A stretch of DNA of 64,000 nt from Ovis canadensis. Its lineage: Eukaryota; Chordata; Mammalia; Artiodactyla; Bovidae. The notes under the pieces were generated by a model, which was not told the DNA's origin, ran no database searches, and saw only the letters and a program-made list of their open reading frames with translations. Below are positions 1 to 39,930 of this stretch, piece by piece; the first letter of the stretch is position 1, and every line of letters starts with the position of its first letter. A program made the translations under genes and the position numbers. The stretch covers positions 65,962,501-66,026,500 of the forward strand of contig NC_091263.1 of assembly GCF_042477335.2 (NCBI RefSeq), given 5' to 3'.

Positions 1-133
1 GGCAGTGGAAGCAGATACAGGTCAGGACTCAGTTCTAGAACCCCCTCCAGGGACTTGAGGCTGCCCCCTGCAGACACCACCAGGGGGTAGTCACTGTTGA
101 GCACCACGCTTGTCTCAGCTTCCTGGCTCCTTG
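1..133. repeat. Direct repeat copy A (intron 1)
   Basis: About 90% identical by eye to 796-930. Identity stops abruptly after GGCTCCTTG in both copies. The left edge runs off the window. Confidence 0.8.
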
Positions 134-795
134 GGCTGGCTGGTGGCCTTAAGTACGTTTACAGATAATTTATAGGAACTTGCGAGAAAAGCTGACTTGC
201 ATATTTTCGGATTTCCTTCCGCACATGCCCTGCTCAACGTCGAGGTCCTGAGGTCCTGAGGGCCTGGAGCTGAGCTCCAGCAGCAAGCACCTGCTATCCT
301 GGGCCGCCTGCCCTCGGTTCAAGTGTGTCCCCTCCGTGGAGGCCTCAGTTTGCACTTTCTCCACTGCTCTGATGTCCCTGGCGCTCTGCTGTTGCAAGCA
401 GAGCTCTTGTGAACACACTTGTACTCTGCTTTTTCTTTTTGAGTGTTTACTTGGGATCTTATCTTGAGGAACAGAGGTGATGGGTAGCTTATGGTTCTGC
501 TGTTGTGCCCAGCCCTAACCTGCTGTCCTGCCTGCCCACCATGGCTGTGTAGGTGGCCAGGGGACATGGGGAGGAATGCTGTCGCCAAATTATGTGAGGA
601 GGCCAGGGACGTCCCTGGGGAGATGGAAGCTGTGAAGAGGGAATGCGGAACCCCAGCCCTGAGGTCATGGGAGAGCCCCTTACGGAGCCATGGGAAGGGG
701 TAGGCCAGATGACTTTCGGTCCCCTCCGAATGGGGCCGTAATGCCAGTTTGCTTTGTTTTATTTAAAGAACTCTCCCTTCCCCAGCCCAGCCCAA

Positions 796-930
796 GGCAG
801 TGGGAGCAGGTACCGGTCAGCACTCAGTTCTGGAACCCCCTCCAGGGACTTGAGGCTGCCCCCATGGAGACACCACCAAATGGTAGTCACTGGCCAGCAC
901 CACGCTTGTCTCAGCCTCCTGGCTCCTTGG
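796..930. repeat. Direct repeat copy B (intron 1)
   Basis: Second copy of the 1-133 segment, 795 bp downstream. The shared parts include CTCCAGGGACTTGAGGCTGC and the CACCACGCTTGTCTCAGC block. It is not a repeat family I can name. Confidence 0.8.
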
Positions 931-1443
931 TCATCAGAGGGACCAGGGTGGGTGCAGGTTCCCCCTACCCCGCAGTGAGTAGCTGACGGTATTGCCCTCC
1001 AGTTGCTTGCGAGTCAGCCGGGTAGGAATTGTGCAAACAGCCCAGGCTCCAGCAGCACTGGGCTGGCCCTCAGGATGCAGGGCCTTGCCTAACTTGTTTT
1101 TCTCTCGCCTTAGCCAATGCTGAGGCTTTTCTGCAAGTTTCCTCACTCTTGCTCACCGTCAGCAGGGTCCCCTCCCCCTCACTCCTGGGACTCAGTTTGG
1201 GTCCCATTGGCCCAAAGGTATTGCATAGGAGCAGCTAAGTGCTTCCTGCTGGCAAGCAGGGCTCTTTACTTCTCTTCAGGGCCTGTCTGGAGACAAACAG
1301 ATGCCTTCTCACCCCCAGTCCCAAGGGTAGTCTTGAGGTCCATGTTGTTCCCTAGCCAGGCAGGCTGCCAAGGCTGGGCACAGGACACGGTTTCCTGGAA
1401 GTGTTCCGGCTCTTACCTGGGGAGAATGCTAGACCTTGCTGAG

Positions 1444-1483
1444 GGATTATCATCCCGTTTTACAGATGACGATACTGAGGCTC
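1444..1483 (+). repeat. MIR SINE core, 5' piece (continues 1723-1790)
   Basis: The segment has the MIR core pattern TTTTACAGATGACGATACTGAGGC without its usual middle. A Bov-tA insertion splits it, and the MIR resumes at about 1723 (GAGGCTCAGAGTTGACAG). Confidence 0.6.
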
Positions 1484-1722
1484 GGGCTTTCCAAGTGCTG
1501 CTAGTGTTAAAGAACTCACCTGCCAATGCAGGAGACATCAGAGACACGGGTTCGATCCCTGGATCGGGAAGATCCCCTGGAGGAGGGCATGGCAACCCAC
1601 TCCAGTATTCTTGCCCGGAGAATCCCATGGACAGAGGAGCCTGGCGGGCTACAGTCCATGGGGTTGCAAAGAGTCTGACACAACTGAGCGACTAAGCACG
1701 CACGCACACACACACACACTCA
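1484..1722 (+). mobile_element. Bov-tA SINE with CA tail
   Basis: Near full-length ruminant tRNA-Glu-derived SINE. The tRNA-like head has the B-box region GGGTTCGATCCCTGG, and the body ends in AGTCTGACACAACTGAGCG. The tail is a (CA)n microsatellite (about 1699-1720). A short target duplication GAGGCTC flanks it at 1477-1483 and 1723-1729. It interrupts an older MIR. Confidence 0.92.
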
Positions 1723-2696
1723 GAGGCTCAGAGTTGACAGTAAGTGTTAGAGTTAGGAACTCAGGCCTGCCTGACTTTGACCACCAGGCAGGGCTACCAG
1801 TGGGGGCTCTGCACTCTGGCTCCAGCGGGGGAGACAAGTTGAAGGGTGGGGCCCAGCACTTGCAGAGCGTGTGGGCAAAGGAGGGGCAGTGACAGGTCTC
1901 CACATCTGTCCATGTGTCTGTCTGCTGTGGTTTCACCTGGCCCGGGCCCTGAGGACGATGAAAGGGAGGCTTCCGGAGGCAAGACCACGCTGAAGACTGA
2001 GCTGGGTCGTGCGAGGTTGGCACTTCTGCCGCCTTGGTGTCCATCGTAGTGGTCGGGGCTTGTGGGGCTGGGTCCAGACTCTTCCCTGCCTCCAGCCTCA
2101 GCACCTTCTTTCTGCCCCACTGGCCTCGTGCGTGGCACGTGGAATGGTGGTGGGTGGCTCTCGGCCAGACCACCCTTGTGGGTATTGGCCTGTGTCTCTG
2201 GTCTCAGCCCCTTGTGGCCCTCACCCTGGTGGATTTTGAGGTGCCTCCCTCTCCCTCCCTGCCCACAGGTTTTGAGCACCCAACTCTGCCAGACCTTGGG
2301 ATCCCAGATGACTCAGACACTGCAAGGCTGCCTCCCTGCCGAGTGACGGGTTGTAGCGAGCAGACTGGGTTGGGTTGAGGGAGAGAGCGCACCGGGTGGG
2401 CATACAGGTGCCTTGAAGGAAGCACTCACTGCAAAAGCAGCTTCTGGGCTTTGCAGATGAGAAAGCCACCGCCCCCCACCCCCGCCCCACCCCGGGATGC
2501 TGAAGCAGTGATGCTGTGCCAGCAGGAATGCTGAATGACTCTTGGGGTGGGGGTGTGGGTTCCTGGATGACAGACTGGTATCGGCTCTGTCCTGCCTGCT
2601 AGGGGAATTCCCCCATGGTGTTTCGCCAGGCCTGTGGCAGCTCCAGCTTTGTATCTGGTGGTGCAGGGCAGGGTAAGGTCTGGTGAGATCCCATAG

Positions 2697-31115
<28,419 letters not shown>

Positions 31116-32990
31116 CCATATCTTGTCCACTGTGACCCCCGGGCCGGCGTTGATCCCTGTGGACAGTGGTCATTCCAGGCCCACTGGTCTGTGTGACAGT
31201 CATTGCCCAGGAAACGCCCTCAGAGCCATGATTGGCTGGTGGCACCCAGAAGCCCCGCCCCAGCCCACCTGTTTCCTTGTTGGCAGCCACAGGGCTGTAT
31301 ACGTGGTGTCTGACCTGCTGCTGAGCATTGCTCGCCTGACCGCGTCTGCCCCCTGGCCGGTGAGAGGGCTTCCACACCTGCTCCTCCTGTTCTCTCTCAC
31401 CGGCTGGGGGGCCTTGTGAAGCACGAAACCCCAAAAATGTGAAATGGAAAGCACTTGCTGTGATGTTTTCAGCCACCGAGGCTGCGGCACCTGGGTGGAC
31501 CTGGGGACCCTGCCAGGGTTCTGCTGCCCTCTCTGCAGCCACTTCTGGAGCCAGAGGCAAGATCTTCAGGGAATCCTGAGCTGCTTCTGCCTCAGTCAGC
31601 GGGAGTAAACCCTCTCCAGCCCACCCTGCCAGGAGCTGAAGAGCCTCTACCACAGCAGACAGCCCCCTCCACGGGCTAGACCCTGGGGTCCGTGCGTCTG
31701 CATTGGCAGATGCTTGGGAAAGCAATATGTTCACTTCTGCATGTGGGGATCCCCAGAAACACACAGGGAGGGGACATTGGCGGTCACCCTTTCCCAATGA
31801 TGCCTACACTGGAATACTTTGGGAGCCGGTGGCCAAGGCCACCCCTGCCCCAACTGCCCTCATGGTGCAACATGTAAGCTGGTGCAACACAGAAAGACAT
31901 AAGGACAGAGCTGTTGTACGCATCCCCCTTCCCAGTGCTCGAGGGAGAGGCTGCCCTCTTCCGCTCCCAGCTGTGCCACCGGCTACCTCGACTGCTGCTG
32001 CCGGCGTCCATGCACGCGTATACACCAGTGGCCACACCTGCCTTTGCTGTGAAGGATTTGAAAAGCCTGTCCTGGCGTTCGTTGACTTCCACCTGGGGGA
32101 TGAAGCCTGGGAAAGGCAGGAGCCGGAGTCAGCCCCTGGCCTGGGAGGATTTTCCCAGCCCCGTCATCACTTTTGATTCTTGTACTAAACAGCCTGATGA
32201 AAACGACCTCGGGAAGCCTGCCGTCATGCCCCTGAGTTCTCTGGGGTCCAGAGAGGTGGGCTGGGCAGTAGATTCCAGCTCCATTTTGTAGCTGGGAGAA
32301 CAGACTAGCCAGCACCTTGTGAGGCTGGGTGAGAACGTGTGTGGATTTGTGGTTGGATGTGCTGCTGTCCATGGGTGGTGGTCCTGGGTGAAGTCAGGCC
32401 CCAGGATCCCGTGACCCTGGCCTGGGCTGAGGACCTCAAGTGCCGCAGCAGCTCTGGCCAAACCCGGGTGGGAGATGCCCAGGACCAGGCTGTGGCCAGA
32501 CGTTCCATCGGAGCCCCAAGCTCCTTAGACCTGGGTCCAGTGGGCCACACTGCTGCCTCTGGGACTCGGGGACTGCAGCCTTTGCTTCTGTGGCTGCCGG
32601 AGTCTTGGTGACTTCCAGCCATGCTTACTTGTTGCCCATAGTGGGTCCCTTTGGTCAGTGGCATGAGCATCTAGATGTCACCGCCTCTCCAGGACCTCAG
32701 GCTCACTGAGGTGAAACCAGCGAGGCCTCTTCTCTCTGTTCAGAGGGCCACCAGGGCCAAATGACTGGGACGGGGCAGAGGGAGGTCTGGGATCCCAGCA
32801 GGGGCTCACCCCGAGCCGGCTCTCTGCCTGGGCAGCATCCACTGGCCGGGTGCCCACTTACAGCCGGGACGGTCCACGTGGTCCTGTTGCAGACGTGTTT
32901 CCTCCTCGTCCTGGAATGGAAGTTGTTGGAACTCAGCCACTCGTCACACTGTGTCCAACATTCTCTGCAATAAATACTTAAAAAAAAGAA
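31116..32990 (+). other. PFKFB4: PFKFB4 3' UTR
   Basis: About 1.9 kb of repeat-free sequence from the stop codon to the polyadenylation signal. The length agrees with the long 3' UTR known for PFKFB4. Open frames on both strands here are not supported as genes. The end is inferred from the AATAAA and is accurate to about 15 bases. Confidence 0.85.
32969..32974 (+). promoter_or_regulatory. PFKFB4 polyadenylation signal AATAAA
   Basis: Canonical AATAAA about 1.85 kb after the stop codon. A GT-rich downstream element (GTTGTGTCTTGTG) starts at 33001. Cleavage is expected at about 32985-32995. Confidence 0.9.
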
Positions 32991-33484
32991 CACTCCTAAT
33001 GTTGTGTCTTGTGCCCAGGTCTCCCTTGGTGAGGTATTCTTTCTAGCAGCTTACGGACCCCCATGCTGTGCTCTCTCCCAGAAAGTCTGGGTGGGACCCT
33101 TCGTCCAGCTCCCACTGCCGTGCCTACCCATCCCGGGAGCAGAAACTGTTCTGCCCTGGAATGAGCCCTGGGCAGGGCCCGAGTTTTCTCTGGGCTGACC
33201 CGGGTTGCTGGGCCCTCACCACTGGGCGAGAAACAGACATAGTGGGGATCTGGGGTCCCTAGAAATGTGGATCTCTAATACCGGCGTCCTTGGGGAGGGG
33301 TCGAGGATGGAGGGGGTACACAAGGCTGTGGATGGAGCGTGATGGCTGGTTCTCTGGTATGCCTTGTTGCTTCTGGCCTGGGGAAGATGGTGACAAGGGG
33401 TACCCTTTCCTCTGCCTCAGAATTTTTCACCCTTGTGCAATAAAAAAAAATTTTTTTTTCCGATTTTGGGCAGAGTAGGGAAAA

Positions 33485-33655
33485 ACTTTTTTTTTATGGG
33501 AGTATAGTTGATTGATGTGTTTCAGGTGTACAGCGTAGTGGCTCACTTATGCATATATTCATTCTCCTCATGTTCTTTTCCCATTTAGGTTATTACAGAG
33601 TGTTGAGAAGAGTTCCCTGTGAACTACAGCAGGTCCTCGTTATCTGTTTTATATA
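33485..33655 (-). mobile_element. L1 LINE 3' UTR fragment
   Basis: Antisense cetartiodactyl L1 tail: GGAGTATAGTTGATTGATG, then TTTAGGTTATTACAGAGTGT. It continues at about 33805-33850 after a Bov-tA insertion. Confidence 0.7.
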
Positions 33656-33800
33656 TGAAGTGAAGTCGCTCAGTCTGACTCTTTGTGACCCCATGGACTG
33701 TAGCCTATCAGGCTTCTCCGTCCATGGGATTTTCCAGGCAAGAGTGCTGGAGTGGATTGCCATTTCCTTCTCCAGGGGATCTGCCCGACCCAGGATTCCT
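33656..33800 (-). mobile_element. Bov-tA SINE
   Basis: Antisense body and head: CTCTTTGTGACCCCATGGAC through GATCTGCCCGACCCAGGATT. Faces a sense copy 55 bp away. Confidence 0.9.
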
Positions 33801-33854
33801 GGGTCGATTTTATATATGGTGCATGTTAATCCCAAGTTTCTAATTTATCCTTCT

Positions 33855-34118
33855 CTGGAGACTCCAGTTCACTTCCTGGGTTGGGAATATCCGCTGGAGA
33901 AGGGATAGGCTACCCACTCCAGTATTCTTAGGCTTCCCTGTGGCTCAGCTGGTAAAGAATCCACCTGCAATGTGGGAGACCTGGGTTCAATCCCTGGGTT
34001 GGGGAGATCCCCTGGAGAAGGGCAAGGCTACTCACTCCGATATTGTGGCCTGGAGAATTCCATGGACTATATAGTCTGTGAGTGGGGTCTGGACATGACT
34101 GAGTGACTTTCATTTTAT
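33855..34118 (+). mobile_element. Bov-tA SINE, dimeric
   Basis: A partial unit (33855-33930) is followed by a nearly complete unit (33931-34118), GGCTTCCCTGTGGCTCAGCT to GGACATGACTGAGTGAC. Together with 33656-33800 it forms an inverted pair. Confidence 0.9.
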
Positions 34119-34360
34119 TTATTTATATGCCTTCTGCCCTGGGGCTGGGGTGTTGGCAGCTTGGTTCCTCCAGGGACATGATAAAGCTGGGTGTGGCTGG
34201 GTGCCCCCACGTGCCTCTCCTAGTGTGTCAGGGCAGAGGGTGCCTGTGTCACAGCGGATGACGGGAACTAGGCTCAGAGTGATGTCAGCTATGACCATCT
34301 TCCTGATATGTGAGGTTACTGTCCTCACCTTGTCCCTGGGCATAGAGTTCCTGGAGTGGA

Positions 34361-34392
34361 TACCTGACCTCCTTGATACCTGACCTCCTTGA
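34361..34392. repeat. 16 bp perfect tandem duplication
   Basis: TACCTGACCTCCTTGA occurs twice in a row. Confidence 0.95.
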
Positions 34393-34410
34393 AGGGTTCC
34401 TAGCACTTTT

Positions 34411-34589
34411 TTAAAGTTTTTATTGAATTTCTTACAATATTGCTTTTGTTTTATTCTTTGTTGTTGTTGGTTTTTTTTTTTTTTTTGGCTGCAAGGTATG
34501 TGGGAATCTTAGCTCCCAGACCAGGGATCGAACCTGCATTTTCCAACATAGGGGGCGAAGTCTTACACTGGGCCACCAGGGAAGTCCCC
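34411..34589 (-). mobile_element. CHR-type SINE with 14 bp target duplication
   Basis: Antisense SINE with a long T-run. Exact duplication TTCCTAGCACTTTT at 34397-34410 and 34590-34603. Confidence 0.93.
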
Positions 34590-35279
34590 TTCCTAGCACT
34601 TTTTGAAGAAGGTTTTGAAAATTTTTAACAGCAAAGCAACCACAGAAGAAATGAAATATAACACTACCAGAATTTTAATGCAGGTCTACTATTCTACCAC
34701 ACACACACACCCAATTTAGAAATAGCGATGATATATGGTTATGCTGAAGAATATTAAGATAGGATCAGAGGGTATTTGGATAGAAATGTTACACAGATTT
34801 CAACAACATTTGAATTATCTTTATAATTGGCTTATATATTATACATTAATAATATATAAATTTCACCTTTAAGGTGAGTGTTGCCATGTTTGGTTTAGAC
34901 CAGTCACTGTTCATTCCCTGAGGCCGGGCACATTTGTTGTTTAAGCAAAAATTGTTTCATTAAAAGTGGAAAATGGCTTTGTGGTGGACCAAAAGTGATG
35001 TCTGCCAAACCCTGGCTAATGGCCACAGGTCCCTTTGGGAAGGCTTGTGAGGAAAGTGCTGGCATGAAGCTGGGCTGTTTTCACAGGGCCCACCTTAACA
35101 GGCACCCACCTTGCTTCCTTAAAGGACCTCTGGGTTTGTGAACTGACCTGATCTGGTAAATTCGTGAGAGATCCTCTCCTCCGCAGTTAGGTTTCTGGTT
35201 ATCAGACCTCTGGTTCTCTTGTCATACACATCCGGTAGGATTCTACTGGCTTCCCATCAGTTGTGGTCCTAGGGGGTCT

Positions 35280-35505
35280 GTTGATCCCGGCCAAAGGCAG
35301 GTGTCGTAGATTGAGATGAAGTCATGCTGGAGTAGGGTGTGACCCTAAACCAAAATTCCCTAGCACCTTCAGAGACAGCATGGGTCCTACTGACGTCTTG
35401 GCTTAAACATCCAGCCTCCACAACTATGAGACAGTAAGTTTCTGTGGTTGGAGCCACTCAGAGTCTAGTACTTTGTTATAGCTGCCCTAGCGAATGGAAA
35501 CTTTT
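35280..35505 (+). repeat. Ancient mammalian interspersed repeat
   Basis: Sense counterpart of 25500-25735. It carries CTCCACAACTATGAGACAGT and TACTTTGTTATAGCTGCCCT patterns. Name uncertain; MaLR-like endings. Confidence 0.45.
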
Positions 35506-36205
35506 CAGCAATGAACTTCCCAAAGCCTAGGTGAAGGGAGTATTTCCTGGGTCCTCTCCAGGGACTCAGGGAAAAGGTGAGTTGTCCTGGATCAATTCAG
35601 TCCAACATTTATTTTGAATGAATGTGTGAATCTTTCTGAAGCTTTGGATTGTTTACATTATACCAGGAAGCAACTGTCATCTCAACTGCATTTAGTGAGA
35701 CCCAGGTTTCATTTCAGTCAAGCAACCAGACATGCAGAACAACCTCCAGTAGCTTATGCTAGCACATTGAATCCCAAGTTCCGGGTAAGATCACCTATAT
35801 TAATAAATTCTGCCCTCTCTAAGATGGCTACATAAAGTCTCTGCCCACATAAAGTCTGTACATTTTAGCTAATGTAAGATACCAAAGTCTTAAGATTCCT
35901 TTGATACCTAAGCCATCCCCTGGGTTTGACTTTGTAATAAGGTCTCCACACATGCTGGAATCCATCTCTAATTTAAGGAGTTAGGGAGAGGGGCTTGAGA
36001 AGACTAGACTCCCCTTGCAAAGAAACGACCTCATGAGGTGTCAGGGGAGGACACCTTGGTTAGGTGGGTAAGGGACATGGAGAAGGGGTGAAAGTTGGTG
36101 GCAATCTGATTCCTCTGATTCTTTCATATGCATCTTCATCTCACTTAATTCATTAACTTGGCACATAAAGTACCTGCCATGTACTAAGCAGTAGGAATAT
36201 GGCAG

Positions 36206-36408
36206 TAAGTGAAAGTGTTAGTCACTCAGTCTTGTCTGACTCTTTGCAACCCCATGGACTGTAGCCCGCCAGGCTCCTGGGTCCATGGGATTCTTCAGGC
36301 AAGAATACTGGAGTGGGTTGCCATTTCCTTCTCCAGGGGATCTTTCCAACCTGGGTCTCCTGCGTTGCGGACAGATTCTTTACCATCTGAGCCACCAGGA
36401 AAGCCCCA
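36206..36408 (-). mobile_element. Bov-tA SINE
   Basis: Full antisense copy: TTAGTCACTCAGTCTTGTCTG to ATCTGAGCCACCAGGAAAGC. Confidence 0.92.
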
Positions 36409-36493
36409 CAGGGGCAAATTCCCTGCCTCACAATGCTGACTTTCTGGTGTTGGGAGACGCAGCAAAGAGATGAGTAAAGATGCACTGCATTAG

Positions 36494-36600
36494 GACGTCC
36501 CTGGCAGTTCAGGGGTTAAGGCTCCATGCTGCCAGTGTGAGGGGTGGGGGTTTGATCCCTGGTCAGTGAACTAGGATCCCACATAACATGGGATTAAAAG
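36494..36600 (+). mobile_element. CHR-type SINE
   Basis: GACGTCCCTGGCAGTTCAGG head, then GATCCCTGGTCAGTGAACTA. Confidence 0.85.
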
Positions 36601-37179
36601 TGAACAGATTAAAAGCAGAGAACGAGGTAGTAGAGGGTGCTGGGACAGAGCGGAGGGCTTGGGACAGGGTTATAAGGATGTAAGAAGGCCTCACCGAGAA
36701 GGCAGTCAATGTCCGGAATGTATTAAGTACATGTTCGCCTTATGACATTTTCAACTTACAGGGGGTTTATCAGGACGTAGCCCCGTCGTAAGTCAGGGAA
36801 GACCTGTCCCACGCTGGCAGAGATGGCTGTTCTAGTTTTGTCTCAGCCTGCCAGGGCTGCCGAAACCTCTCCCTTCATACTGGCTGGATTTCCACTGCCT
36901 CTCGCTCCAACCAGGCAAACATCCAGTCCTGATGCACCCCCATTTCCCTGGTCACCTGCTGACAGCTTTATCAGGTGGAAGAAACTGTGGAATTTCTGAA
37001 AAGGAACGTGTGTTCCTCTGAGGACCACCGAGGGTGCAGGAGGACAAGACAGAGAGGTCATGCCCACATCACAGTTCTCCTCTGGCAGACACTGCGGGCT
37101 GCTCCCCAGCTGCCAGGACCCCCACCACAGCAGAGGCTCTGCTGTCCTGCTGCTGGTCACCAGCCCTCTGAGCATGCCT

Positions 37180-37240
37180 CAGGGAAGGGACCTCTGACTC
37201 CAGGGAAGGGACACCTGACCCCAGGAGGGTACGTCTGATT
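37180..37240. repeat. ~21 bp imperfect tandem repeat, about 3 units
   Basis: CAGGGAAGGGACCTCTGACT, CAGGGAAGGGACACCTGACC and CAGGAGGGTACGTCTGATT-type units follow one another at 37180, 37201 and 37222. Confidence 0.75.
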
Positions 37241-37503
37241 GGCTGGACAAAGGGAGCTGAAACGTGGGTCTGGCGTTTCTGCCTTCTGATATGGAGGAAG
37301 CCGGGGGGCAGGTGCTGGTGAAGAGGAACAGCATGAGCCCTGGGCTGTGCTCCGCCTAGCTCTCACGCTCCTGGCGTGACAGTCCTGTAGAGCACGGGCT
37401 TTCTGGGCATCACTGGGTATTGCTCTGGCCCCAGGCAGAGTTCCCATATATAGTGTGGCTGCCACTCTCTGTGTAAAAGTTCCAGCAGAAAATAGTCATT
37501 CTT

Positions 37504-37941
37504 TTTTTTTTAATGTTTATTTATTTTTGGCTGCGCTGGGTCTTGCTTTGCTGTCCAAGGGTTTTCTCTCGTTGTGGCGAGTGTGGGCTACTTTCTAGTT
37601 GCAATGCACAGGCTTCTCATTGTGATGGCTTTTCTTGTTGCAGAACATGGGCTCCAGGGCACATGAGCTTCAGTAGTTGCAGCACACAGGCTTGGTTGCC
37701 CTACTGCATGTGGAATCTTCTCAGACCAGGGATTGAATCCATGTACCCTGCATTGGCAGGCAGATTCTTAACCACGGGACCACCAGGGGAGTTCCTTTTA
37801 TTAAAAAGAATTATTTATTTGGCTGTGGTGGGTCTGAGTTGCTGCACGTGGAATCTGGTTCCCTGACCAGGGATTGAACCCAAGCCCCCTGCATTGTGAG
37901 CATGGGATCCCAGCCACAGGACCACCAGGGAAGATCTCAGG
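37504..37941 (-). mobile_element. Composite of CHR-2 and CHR SINEs sharing one target duplication
   Basis: An antisense CHR-2 (about 37504-37795) abuts an antisense CHR (about 37796-37941). A single 14 bp duplication, AAATAGTCATTCTT, brackets the whole at 37490-37503 and 37942-37955. One element therefore inserted at the end of the other, or they moved together. Confidence 0.88.
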
Positions 37942-38084
37942 AAATAGTCATTCTTAACAATGCACATTAGAAGAGAGCTCGCTAAAAGGGCCCTTTACAG
38001 AGCTGTGGGCGGATCTGGGTGACAGCACTCAGGGCTAGCATCACCGGGAGCCCTTTTCATCCCTAGGCCGTGTGGACTGAAGAA

Positions 38085-38487
38085 AAATGCGCAACCGGAA
38101 AGTTGTGAGTGAAATTGTATTTGGGGACCTCAATGAAGACAAAAGCCCAGAAGACAGCATCTCAGAAAGCGCTGAGGAGTTGCTCTGAAGACATAAGGGA
38201 GGAGCCAGGATATACAGGCATATTTTGCTGGCAAACACGAAAACATGTAGATTACTATCACAAAGAACCGACACCTCGAATGAATGATTCCAGCCCTGGT
38301 TTTTCTATGTAAGGGAAGATGCAAGGACTGGGTTCATTGGAATTATTCCTTAGGTATGCATCTTCACTCTCCAGAGTCAGTGTCCAGAGCACAGAAGGCT
38401 TCTTGATTTTTTCATCCCGAATTCTCCGCAGATGCACCGTCCATGGTCTGCTGCGGTAGCTAATGGCTAGATTCCTGTAGAACTGGG
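38085..38487 (+). repeat. LTR-like repeat, family 2 copy B
   Basis: Colinear with 7960-8480: CTCTGAAGACATAAGGGAGG, GAGCCAGGATATACAGGCAT, a GGGAAGATGCAAGGACTGGG block and a TCATTGGAATTATTCCTTAGG block. No coding remnants. Confidence 0.5.
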
Positions 38488-38694
38488 ATGAAAGTAAAAG
38501 TGTTCGTTGCTCAGTTGCATCTGACTCTTTGTGACCCCAAGGACCTTAGCCCCACCTTGTCCATGGGATTCTCCAGACAAGAATACTGGAGTGGGTTGCC
38601 ATTCCCTTCTCCAAGAGATCTTCCCGATCCAGGGATCAAACTCTGGTCTCCTGCATTACAGGCAGATTCTTTACCATCTGAGCCACCAGGGAAG
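38488..38694 (-). mobile_element. Bov-tA SINE
   Basis: Full antisense copy: TCTGACTCTTTGTGACCCCA to ATCTGAGCCACCAGGGAAG. Confidence 0.92.
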
Positions 38695-39690
38695 AAGGAA
38701 AGAGAACTGAGATAGTGGGCAACATTCTTCACAGGAGAGTTGGGTAATGTTTCCTGTCCACAGCCTGCAGGGTCAAGGCTAAGGAGGGGCAGGGGGACTG
38801 GAACCTGGTGGGAACCCCCCTTTCCCACTGGCCCCTGGCCTTCTGTTCAGTTGCTATGAGCTGCATTACAGAGGGGTCTCTTCAATCAGTCCCTCCCTGG
38901 GGCTCTCAAGATAAAATCTCAGTCTCTCAGCATACGGCTCTGAATGGAAGGAGGCGGGAGCTGTAGCTGAGGGAGTGGGGTGGAGGGGTGTCAGATTGCA
39001 CCCCTCCAGGAGCTTTCAGGAAGGATTAGTGAAGGAAAAGCCCCACTCATGTACTTTCCTCCCACCTTCTGACCACCTGCAGCTGTCTTATGTTGACTCT
39101 AGAGGAAGGGAGAGAGAAAGAGGGAGCCCCAGGACAGGGTAGGGTAGAGGAAGGATGTAGAGGGAAGAGAAGACAGGCTGGAACAGCCATCGAGTATGCT
39201 CACTGGCAGAGATAGATGCCCCAACCTGGCGCGTGCTGGGGCAGTGAGGGTGGGGCGAGCGCAAACCAGAGAGGACTGTGGGTGCTGTCAGCCCAAACTC
39301 TGGGGAGTGATTTCTGGGCTGATGCTCAGGGGAAAGTGGTCCATGGGCTAAAGGAGATCCTTTAGTGCCTTTTCCAGTTGTTATCAAGCACCCGCTGTGT
39401 GCACGGCCCTGTGCTGGATAACAAGACATAGTCCTTAGACCCCAAAGTAGCAGAAGACACCCACATAACCCAAGGTGTGGTGCTGGGCTGGGGGTCACAA
39501 GGGCTGTGGGAACACCTAGGGGAGTCCTAACCCAGACTTGGCATCTCCAGAGTCTTCCGAGAGGAGGAGCTGTTTCAGTTGGGAGCCAGGGAGGGTGGGG
39601 GAATGTGCGTGGTGGATGCAGAGAGCAAGGAGGCACACGGAGCCTCAGTCAGTGCAGGAACTGAAATCAGGACTTTGTCTTAAGAGCTGT

Positions 39691-39900
39691 GGGCTTCCCA
39701 GGTGGCTCAGTGGTAAAGAATCCACCTGCCAATGCAGGAGACCTGGGTTCGATCCCTGGGTTGGGAAGATCCCCTAGAGAATAAAATGGCAACCCACTCC
39801 AGTATCCTAGCCTGGGAAATCCCATGGACAGAGGAGCTTGAGGGGCTACAGTCCATGGGGTCACAAAGTCAGACACGGCCGAGTGACTAACACTTGCACA
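39691..39900 (+). mobile_element. Bov-tA SINE
   Basis: Full sense copy: GGGCTTCCCAGGTGGCTCAG, the B-box GGGTTCGATCCCTGG, and CAGACACGGCCGAGTGAC at the end. Confidence 0.93.
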
Positions 39901-39930
39901 TGGTCAAGCTAGGTCCACAAATGAGTGTTT

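Noticed and set aside
1484-1722. tRNA-like B-box sequences (GGTTCGATCC) here and in every other Bov-tA and CHR
   Set aside because: These are the tRNA-derived heads of SINEs. None folds with the conserved length and arms of a functional tRNA gene that I could support.
33439-33444. Second AATAAA downstream of PFKFB4
   Set aside because: It lies in an A9/T10 junction 470 bp past a well-formed signal with its own downstream element, and leads straight into L1 sequence.
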